From CAYUIV01 sp964444925 (lineage in GTDB: Bacteria > Pseudomonadota > Gammaproteobacteria > Diplorickettsiales > Diplorickettsiaceae): a stretch of 30,392 nucleotides of DNA. How positions within the stretch are numbered: position 1 is the stretch's first letter; every line of letters starts with the position of its first letter. Shown here piece by piece: positions 25,304 through 30,392 of this stretch. The notes beneath the pieces are model-generated. The model ran no database searches, was not told the origin of the DNA, and saw only the letters and a program-made list of their open reading frames with translations. Location of the stretch: contig CAYUIV010000010.1 in NCBI GenBank assembly GCA_964444925.1, positions 1-30,392 of the forward strand, in the 5' to 3' direction. The translations under genes and the position numbers were made by a program.

Positions 25304-26467
25304 ATGAAGATTTACCGAGTAGGTGGCGCAGTACGCGATATGCTACTTGGGGAAGTACCAAAAGAAATCGATTACGTTGTCGTTGGTGCAACACCTGAGC
25401 AATTATTAAAAAAAGGGTTTAAACCTGTAGGAAAAGATTTTCCTGTTTTTTTACACCCTCATACGCATGAAGAGTATGCACTGGCTCGCACAGAACGTAA
25501 AAGCCGTCCAGGTTATACCGGTTTTCAATTTTATACTTCTCCAAACATCACCTTAGAACAGGACTTAAAGCGTCGTGATTTAACGATCAATGCGATGGCA
25601 CAATCTCTACAAGGAAAACTCATTGATCCTTTTGGAGGACAGCAAGATTTGCAAGCTAGAAAATTACAACATGTCTCTTCTGCTTTCGTTGAAGATCCAG
25701 TGCGTGTATTACGTATTGCACGATTTATGGCACGTTTTTCAGTACTCAAATTTTCAATTAGTGCTGAAACTTTAATATTGATGAAAAAGATAGTAGACAG
25801 TGGAGAAATCGATACGCTCGTACCTGAAAGAATATGGCGAGAGTTTTCAAAAGCATTAAATGAAGCAAGTCCTGTACATTTTATTACGACAATGGCGCAG
25901 TGCGGTGCACTGTTGCGTCTTTTTCCTGATTTCAACACACTATTTAGTATCACCTTTTCTTCTAACGAAAGTAATGTGCCAAACACAGAAGGTGAACTTG
26001 CATTATCTGCATTAGAAGCTGCAGCGCAACAAACAAAAGATCCTATGATCCGTCTTGTTGCTTTTATGCAGTATATTGGCCAAGGCGAGGGTTCGACGAA
26101 AACGGTAGAACGCATTGCAAAACGCCTACGTCTTCCTACTAAGTATTATGCCTTATTACAACTTAGTCTTCGGTACCGAAATCAAATGTACCATGTTGAA
26201 CAATTACTACCTGAGACTATTTTGACAGTTTTTGAGAAAACTGATGCACTACGACGTTTTGAACGTTTCCAAAAACTTCTCATACTTTGTCGTATTGATT
26301 ACTATGTAAGATATCAACAATCTTTTTCTATGCAAGAAAAAAAATGGATACAAGCCTACGAGAAGATAAAAAGTGTTGTTGTAACGAAACGTACACCGGG
26401 TGATATTCAAGGAAAAGCGTTAGGAGAGCAACTAAGAAATGCACGGATTGAAGCATTAAGTGTTTAA
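25304..26467 (+). CDS. cca: CCA-adding tRNA nucleotidyltransferase with a decayed HD domain
   Basis: Cca adds or repairs the 3' CCA of tRNAs. The 387-aa protein has the class II nucleotidyltransferase head: GGAVRD, then VVVGATPEQL, EEYALARTERKS, RRDLTINAM (91-98) and EDPVRVLRIARF (130-141). The usual DxD metal pair reads E21-I-D23. The C-terminal HD phosphohydrolase domain seen in E. coli Cca is degenerate. The region of CHDLGKG reads MQYIGQG (255-261), so His and Asp are Gln256 and Tyr257, and the next His-rich segment is deleted. The tail (LGEQLRNARIEALSV) is family-like. The ATG directly abuts the stop of barrel gene 5. The 3' end overlaps the convergent UDG gene by 12 nt. CCA addition is probably kept. 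Confidence 0.93.
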   Translation: MKIYRVGGAVRDMLLGEVPKEIDYVVVGATPEQLLKKGFKPVGKDFPVFLHPHTHEEYALARTERKSRPGYTGFQFYTSPNITLEQDLKRRDLTINAMAQSLQGKLIDPFGGQQDLQARKLQHVSSAFVEDPVRVLRIARFMARFSVLKFSISAETLILMKKIVDSGEIDTLVPERIWREFSKALNEASPVHFITTMAQCGALLRLFPDFNTLFSITFSSNESNVPNTEGELALSALEAAAQQTKDPMIRLVAFMQYIGQGEGSTKTVERIAKRLRLPTKYYALLQLSLRYRNQMYHVEQLLPETILTVFEKTDALRRFERFQKLLILCRIDYYVRYQQSFSMQEKKWIQAYEKIKSVVVTKRTPGDIQGKALGEQLRNARIEALSV

Positions 26468-27055
26468 TGTGTCAGACTGTATAATCTTTGAAAAATACAG
26501 ACGAAGTACAGCCAACACTTCTTTTTGAAACCAAGGGTGCTTATTTAACCATATATTATTGCGAGGCGAGGGATGAGGTAATGGTAGATATTTTGGTAGA
26601 TATTCTCGATAAGCAGCCACCGTTTTAGTAAGATTTGATTTTCTACGTTGACCTAAATAAATTTTTTGCGCGTATTGCCCAATGAGTAGAGTAAGCCGAA
26701 TATGAGGCAGTTTCTCGAGCAAAGGCTTGCGCCATGTTTTTGAACAGATTGAGTGAGGAGGGTAGTCACCGTTAGGCCCTGTACCCGGATAACAGTATCC
26801 GATGGGAATAATTGCAATTTTTTCTTGATCATAAAATATTTTACGATCGATTGCTAACCATTCCCGTAGACGATTTCCACTGGGATCATTCCAAGGAATA
26901 CCTGAGCGATGTACGCGTATGCCAGGCGCTTGCCCTACGATCAGTAAACGTGCTCTTGCATCTGCACGAAGAATTGGTTTGGGTGCGTAAGGCAACTTTT
27001 CTTTACAAAGTTGACAACGTCGAATGGTACATAAGAGCGTATTGAGTGTTAACAT
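26456..27055 (-). CDS. Uracil-DNA glycosylase family protein
   Basis: A 199-aa member of the uracil-DNA glycosylase superfamily, in the small group related to family 4 and common in proteobacteria. These are expected to excise uracil or related bases, though the activity of this subgroup is not well settled. Motif 1 is seen as VGQAPGIRVHRSGIPW followed by DPSGNRLREWL. Motif 2 is HPSPRNNIWL. An N-terminal C-x4-C-x2-C (residues 9, 14, 17) resembles the Fe-S ligands of family 4. The ATG at 27055 fits the family start. It lies downstream of the transporter on the same strand (76 nt away) and overlaps cca tail to tail. Confidence 0.85.
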   Translation of the reverse strand: MLTLNTLLCTIRRCQLCKEKLPYAPKPILRADARARLLIVGQAPGIRVHRSGIPWNDPSGNRLREWLAIDRKIFYDQEKIAIIPIGYCYPGTGPNGDYPPHSICSKTWRKPLLEKLPHIRLTLLIGQYAQKIYLGQRRKSNLTKTVAAYREYLPKYLPLPHPSPRNNIWLNKHPWFQKEVLAVLRLYFSKIIQSDTLNT

Positions 27056-27131
27056 AGGTAAAAAATCTATATATCAATGCAAACCAACATGAAAGCCAAA
27101 GCAAAGGTATCATGATTTTAAAAAATGATTA

Positions 27132-28400
27132 TCACGTTCTGCAGATTTTTTCACGATAGGGTTGTAATGTAAATGCTGCAGGTAACGCAAATAAGCAAGA
27201 GATGACAATATAGACGGCAGGAAACATGAGCCAACCGGTCTGACTAATGACATAGCTGCAAACTAAAGGGATAGTTCCGCCAATAAATGCAGCAGGCAGT
27301 GTACAAGTTAAACTAACACCAAGGCTTCGCATATGGATGGGAAATGCATCATTGAAAATTTCAACAAATAATCCTTGTCCAATACCCGTTAATATAGCTA
27401 ATAAGCACAAAGGAATAAAAATCAATAAAGATCCTGTGGCGTAGGCAACTAAAAATTTGAAAAGAGGAATAACGAAAAAGAATGTCATTAAAATGCTTGC
27501 GATTAATGGTTTTCGATAACCAAAAAATTGTGCAAAAAAGCCTGATAATAAACAAACAGGTACCATAAAGCAAAGTGTTAATGTGTTTAAAAAATTTGCA
27601 TCTTGTAATGAAAGTTTTAAAAAATGATTTAAATAGCAGGGCATCCAAATAGCTACAATAGGAAAACCAACATTTAGAAAACTTGCAATCTGTAATGTTT
27701 TTATAAGAGTCGGTAAGATATTTGTAAAATTTTTCCATGTAAAGGGTCGTACGTGTTGCGTATCCATCGTTTCTTGGATACTGCCACGCGTATAGGCAAT
27801 AAACAAAGTAAGAGGGATGCCAAGCCAAAATGGAATGCGCCACCCCCAGTCGAGTAGACTGTTTTCGTCAAAGAAGTAAATCAGAAGGTAAGTCACTAAA
27901 GAGCCAAGTAGTAGTCCAATTTTCGGTGCGGTACCCACTACAGCGCATAAGAAACTTCTATGACGTATTGGAGAAGCCTCGAAAATGTAACAAGCAGTTG
28001 CAGGCAATTCCCCTCCCATTGCAAATCCTTGAACCATTCTTAAAAAAATCAAGGCATAAGTTGTGTGTACTGAGAATGACTGACTTTGTGGTAGAAAACC
28101 AATAAAAATAGTTGGCACTGTCATTAAAATTAAAGACAGTTTAAGTGAGTCACGACGTCCATATCGATCACCTAATAGTCCAAAAAATATACTACCAATT
28201 GGTCGGATAAAATAACTGATCGTAAAAAGACTGAATACTTTTAATAATTCGTGAATGGGCAGTGCGGATTGAAAAAAGATTTTTCCAATAAAAACGGAAA
28301 GATAATTAAATACAGAAAATTCATACCATTCAAAAGCATTTGCAAGTAATCCGATTTTTATTAAATGATAAGACGAGGTTTTTTCTAAAGATTTTTGCAT
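27132..28400 (-). CDS. MFS transporter, metabolite:H+ symporter (MHS/ProP-like) family
   Basis: An inner-membrane major facilitator protein of about 12 helices (422 aa). The MHS subgroup is suggested by GLLANAFEWYEFSVF at helix 1, the GDRYGRRDSL loop between helices 2 and 3, and FLRMVQGFAMGGELPATACYI in helix 4. The subgroup includes ProP (proline/betaine) and uptake systems for dicarboxylates and shikimate; the substrate cannot be told here. Start is uncertain: ATG at 28400 (chosen, 4 nt after the upstream stop) or GTG at 28415 (overlapping by 11 nt). Such transporters are numerous in Legionella and Coxiella. Probably co-transcribed with the unknown gene before it. Confidence 0.88.
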   Translation of the reverse strand: MQKSLEKTSSYHLIKIGLLANAFEWYEFSVFNYLSVFIGKIFFQSALPIHELLKVFSLFTISYFIRPIGSIFFGLLGDRYGRRDSLKLSLILMTVPTIFIGFLPQSQSFSVHTTYALIFLRMVQGFAMGGELPATACYIFEASPIRHRSFLCAVVGTAPKIGLLLGSLVTYLLIYFFDENSLLDWGWRIPFWLGIPLTLFIAYTRGSIQETMDTQHVRPFTWKNFTNILPTLIKTLQIASFLNVGFPIVAIWMPCYLNHFLKLSLQDANFLNTLTLCFMVPVCLLSGFFAQFFGYRKPLIASILMTFFFVIPLFKFLVAYATGSLLIFIPLCLLAILTGIGQGLFVEIFNDAFPIHMRSLGVSLTCTLPAAFIGGTIPLVCSYVISQTGWLMFPAVYIVISCLFALPAAFTLQPYREKICRT

Positions 28401-28404
28401 AAAA

Positions 28405-29091
28405 TTATTGATCACTACAACGGTCGAAATGTTCTATTTGATGATGACGTTTTAAATCGTTGAGTACCATTTGTATATCAAAATTAGATTTAAGTTTTCC
28501 TTTAAGAAACTGCAATTGAGTCGAGATAATTTTTAAAGAGCGTTTTTTTTGATCAAAAGCACTGATTAGTTCCACAATTTGCTGCTGTCTGCTATCACAA
28601 ATCATTGCTGCTAAAATTGTAATTTCTATGTTACTCAGTGCTTCTGAAAAATAGCGCCCTAAATTAAGATAAGAAGAAAACTTTTGAAATGCTTCTACTT
28701 CGTTTGTGTATCGAATGTAATACTTTTTATAAATTTGTAATAAATTGAGTAAATTCATATAAGGTGTTAGCTCTAAAGAAAGCGTTGCAAGAACATTTAT
28801 CTTTTTTTGATATGCAGTTAAAGGAGTAGAAACTCTTTGAAAAATTCGAATGAATCCTTTAGCATCAACTGTAATTTGTATATGTGACTTTTGACAATTT
28901 TCTACAATTGCTATCTCATCTGATGCTTTGTTATGCATCAAAATTCTCATTTTCTCGATATCATTTCCCTGTTCAATATCTCGTATTGAAAACGGGATAA
29001 AGAATTTTTGGCAATGTCTTATTAAACTTTCACCTAAAGGAGATAAGAAATGGTCGAAACAAATGAAACCGGCTATTGTTTCAAAAGACAT
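28405..29091 (-). CDS. Unrecognised 228-aa protein
   Basis: I do not recognise a family. The start at 29091 (MSFETIAGFICFDHF) is supported by a strong GGAGG Shine-Dalgarno five bases before the ATG; an ATG 11 codons further upstream is less likely. The protein has no signal peptide or clear membrane helix. Residues 97-170 are rich in Leu, Ile and Tyr and look helical (LATLSLELTPYMNLLNLLQIY). The C-terminal 50 residues are basic and end HHQIEHFDRCSDQ. It sits 4 nt before the MHS transporter, so the two are probably one operon. Its leader can form a hairpin that covers the Shine-Dalgarno (separate entry). A regulatory or host-directed role is possible but has no direct support. Confidence 0.7.
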   Translation of the reverse strand: MSFETIAGFICFDHFLSPLGESLIRHCQKFFIPFSIRDIEQGNDIEKMRILMHNKASDEIAIVENCQKSHIQITVDAKGFIRIFQRVSTPLTAYQKKINVLATLSLELTPYMNLLNLLQIYKKYYIRYTNEVEAFQKFSSYLNLGRYFSEALSNIEITILAAMICDSRQQQIVELISAFDQKKRSLKIISTQLQFLKGKLKSNFDIQMVLNDLKRHHQIEHFDRCSDQ

Positions 29092-29096
29092 GTACA

Positions 29097-29132
29097 CCTC
29101 CAAGTAAAACGATGTTTTTAGCATGAAGGAGG
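29097..29132 (-). promoter_or_regulatory. Leader hairpin that can mask the Shine-Dalgarno of the unknown gene
   Basis: On the minus strand, CCTCC (29132-29128) is complementary to the Shine-Dalgarno GGAGG (29101-29097). Between them AAAAC-ATC-GTTTT forms a second perfect stem with a 3-nt loop (29118-29106). The two stems, separated by an internal loop, would hide the ribosome binding site. This layout resembles RNA thermometers and similar leader switches, but no known class is recognised. Confidence 0.45.
29104..29120 (+). repeat. 17-nt near-palindrome, copy 1 (inverted relative to copy 2)
   Basis: GTAAAACGATGTTTTTA at 29104-29120. Its reverse complement matches the copy at 29237-29253 at 16 of 17 positions. 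This copy also forms the inner stem of the leader hairpin. Confidence 0.4.
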
Positions 29133-29236
29133 CATTTTAAGAAAGCAATTCTTTTAGTCTAAAAGTTTTAGGGACATATTAATAAAAAAATTTATTTTTT
29201 AAAATGAATTTTTTTGATTGAGTGCCGATAAAATGT

Positions 29237-29253
29237 TAAAAACATAGTTTTAC
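29237..29253 (+). repeat. 17-nt near-palindrome, copy 2
   Basis: TAAAAACATAGTTTTAC at 29237-29253, the inverted partner of the copy at 29104-29120 with one mismatch. Both lie upstream of the unknown 228-aa gene and may be operator half-sites or hairpins; AT-rich composition makes chance possible. Confidence 0.35.
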
Positions 29254-29397
29254 CATTTTTTACACTATTGTTAGTTTTCACATGAAATGTATTGACTGTA
29301 TTATCTATAAAAAGAAGACGAAGGCCTATACAACATAACGCTTTTACTCTGTCATCATTACTGGTAATAGTGTGTTGGTACTATTGAGAAAAAATGA

Positions 29398-29470
29398 TGG
29401 CCGGAAGTGGAATCGAACCACTGACACAAGGATTTTCAGTCCTTTGCTCTACCGACTGAGCTACCCGGCC
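29398..29470 (-). tRNA. tRNA-Phe (anticodon GAA)
   Basis: The minus strand folds into a full 73-nt cloverleaf. It has a 7-bp acceptor stem (GGCCGGG with TCCGGCC, one G-T pair), D arm GCTC/GAGC, anticodon stem AAGGA/TCCTT with loop CTGAAAA (GAA at 34-36), and T arm AGTGG-TTCGATT-CCACT. The discriminator base is A. The next bases are TCA, so CCA is not encoded and must be added by Cca. Confidence 0.97.
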
Positions 29471-29481
29471 ATAAGCTTTTT

Positions 29482-29509
29482 ATTATATAAGAACTAGTTG
29501 AGTAATCAA
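29482..29509 (-). promoter_or_regulatory. Promoter of tRNA-Phe
   Basis: On the minus strand, TTGATT (29509-29504) is followed after 16 nt by a perfect TATAAT (29487-29482). Transcription would start near 29475, five or so bases before the tRNA 5' end. Confidence 0.65.
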
Positions 29510-29813
29510 TACACTCTGATTGCACCATGTAACCAGTAAACTACAGTGGTGAATATAAGACACCTATTTTAAAAAGTAGTCATACAAAATAGAAAAAAGA
29601 ATACTGTCAAAGGCATTGGAAAGGATAGTAAGTAACTAAAGTAGTGTTGCAATATATTAACCTATGGCATATCGCACTATTGATTCAATACTCTTTCACG
29701 AAAAGCTTAAGAACAAAACATCATATTCTTTTCATTAAAACAAGTTAAAAGCAAAATGATCGTTCTCAAGCTATTCAATCTATGATGTGCTATTGAAACT
29801 GTTCGTAGGAAAT

Positions 29814-29842
29814 TTGGGTTTACTCTTTTAGAGTGATAAAAT
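29814..29842 (+). promoter_or_regulatory. Extended -10 promoter of the SPOR-domain gene
   Basis: TTGGGT (29814-29819), a 17-nt spacer and TAAAAT (29837-29842), with a TGA extended -10 element directly before it. The spacer includes the inverted repeat ACTCT-TTT-AGAGT (29822-29834), which could be an operator. An AAGGG Shine-Dalgarno lies nine bases before the ATG. Confidence 0.5.
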
Positions 29843-29884
29843 GAGCCACTTAATACTCAAAATTATTTGTAAGGGTTTCAATTT

Positions 29885-30392
29885 ATGAAAATTGTTCAAC
29901 GAGTACTGGGTGTGCTTGCAGTGATTACTCTCCTATCAACAGCAATTGCGCTCATTGTGTATTACATGCGTCCGTCAAAAAATCTCGATCAGACAGATAC
30001 AGCACCAAAAATAGAATTTGATACAACAGAAAGTGCAGTACCACATGCACAAGTATTTGATGATACTGTCAATGTATTAAACGAAACGACAGAGACGGTT
30101 CCTTTAGAAACTAGAGAATCGAGTTTACCTTTAACAGAGACAGTTGAGAAACCAAGTGCATTAACGGGGTGGAGAATACAAATGGGTGTGTTCAACCAAG
30201 CAGGTAATGCTGAGCGATTGGTAAAAAATTTACGAAAGAAAAATTTTCAAGTAGTAAGCCGGCAAATTTTTATTCGAAAAGAACTGATGACACAGGTATT
30301 AGTAGGTCCTGTTGCAGACGAAGAAGCAGCTAAAAAATTACAATTGCAGTTAGAAAATTCTTTCAATATTAAAGGACGTATTTTATTTTTTG
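29885..30392 (+). CDS. Membrane-anchored SPOR-domain protein (partial, C-terminus off the right edge)
   Basis: 169 codons are visible from the ATG at 29885. A membrane helix at residues 7-27 follows a short basic N-terminus. A Thr/Glu-rich, low-complexity linker spans about 30-92. From about 94 a SPOR domain begins: TGWRIQMGVFNQAGNAERL, LRKKNFQVVSR, then TQVLVGPVADEEAAKKL. SPOR domains bind stripped glycan at the septum. The layout (one helix, linker, SPOR) fits DedD-type division proteins, and dedD follows folC in many gammaproteobacteria; here folC is 23 kb away. FtsN or another SPOR protein cannot be excluded, so I give no symbol. Transcription is probably from the extended -10 promoter just upstream. 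Confidence 0.85.
   Translation, partial: MKIVQRVLGVLAVITLLSTAIALIVYYMRPSKNLDQTDTAPKIEFDTTESAVPHAQVFDDTVNVLNETTETVPLETRESSLPLTETVEKPSALTGWRIQMGVFNQAGNAERLVKNLRKKNFQVVSRQIFIRKELMTQVLVGPVADEEAAKKLQLQLENSFNIKGRILFF

Larger units (their letters stand above)
29092..29397. other. Leader region of the unknown gene, between it and tRNA-Phe
   Basis: About 306 nt without a gene. From right to left it holds the copy-2 near-palindrome and an A/T-only tract near 29180-29215. It then has overlapping inverted repeats at 29151-29171 (CTTTTAG-T-CTAAAAG, sharing sequence with CTAAAA-G-TTTTAG), and finally the leader hairpin. I could not place a convincing promoter. Confidence 0.5.
29471..29884. other. Divergent intergenic region between tRNA-Phe and the SPOR gene
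   Basis: A 414-nt AT-rich spacer with no gene-like frame. It holds the tRNA promoter on the left and the SPOR-gene promoter on the right; I see nothing recognisable between about 29510 and 29813. Confidence 0.55.

Noticed and set aside
25531..26115. A 194-codon open frame antisense to cca
   Set aside because: It lies wholly within cca on the other strand, has no family motif and a composition expected of an antisense shadow; cca is unambiguous.
27361..27843. A 160-codon frame on the minus strand within the MHS transporter
   Set aside because: It is another frame of the same strand inside a clear 12-helix transporter; its Tyr/Phe/Cys-rich composition reflects the shifted codons.

Overview
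The window is AT-rich chromosomal DNA (about two thirds A+T by eye) with compact, mostly housekeeping genes. Gene content points to a gammaproteobacterium, probably a host-associated or intracellular lineage with a rearranged and partly reduced genome, perhaps near Legionella/Coxiella/Francisella. The reasons are: separate nuoC and nuoD with a proteobacterial-type NuoC; pot, ftsW/mur, mutY, cca and SPOR-type genes; an MHS-family transporter; and a tandem set of outer-membrane proteins resembling LbtU/DUF3573 siderophore porins. The placement is inference; there is no rRNA in the window. No mobile element, CRISPR array or phage gene was seen.

Layout. (1) 1-3265, minus strand: nuoA-nuoB-nuoC-nuoD-nuoE, the 5' part of a complex I operon, with nuoE cut by the window edge. 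(2) 3411-5215, plus: potC-potD without potA or potB. The divergent nuoA/potC spacer holds nested inverted repeats. (3) 5547-6815, plus: folC with a TTG start. (4) 7471-14311, plus: nuoG-nuoH-ftsW-murC-murB, joined by overlaps of 1-17 nt behind a sigma70-like promoter. Here a second piece of complex I is spliced to a piece of the dcw (division and wall) cluster. (5) 18879-14725, minus: mutY-pilB-GH25. The last is a muramidase-fold protein with two GH25 domains in tandem, the second without catalytic acids. (6) 19020-25303, plus: five tandem, highly diverged outer-membrane beta-barrel genes. The first seems to be out of frame at a run of nine T inside its signal peptide. (7) 25304-26467, plus: cca, starting at the base after the last barrel gene's stop and carrying a decayed HD domain. 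(8) 28400-26456 and 29091-28405, minus: a UDG-family protein, an MHS transporter and an unrecognised 228-aa protein whose ribosome binding site can be masked by a hairpin. (9) 29470-29398, minus: tRNA-Phe(GAA) with no encoded CCA, so it depends on Cca. (10) 29885 to the end, plus: a membrane-anchored SPOR-domain protein, cut by the edge.

Functionally the window covers respiration (complex I), polyamine uptake, folate glutamylation, peptidoglycan precursor synthesis and septal polymerisation, DNA repair (MutY, UDG), tRNA maturation and an expanded cell-surface repertoire. The least ordinary material is the barrel array with its homopolymer junctions, the tandem GH25/pseudo-GH25 protein, the leader hairpin of the unknown gene, and the broken nuo, pot and dcw operons.
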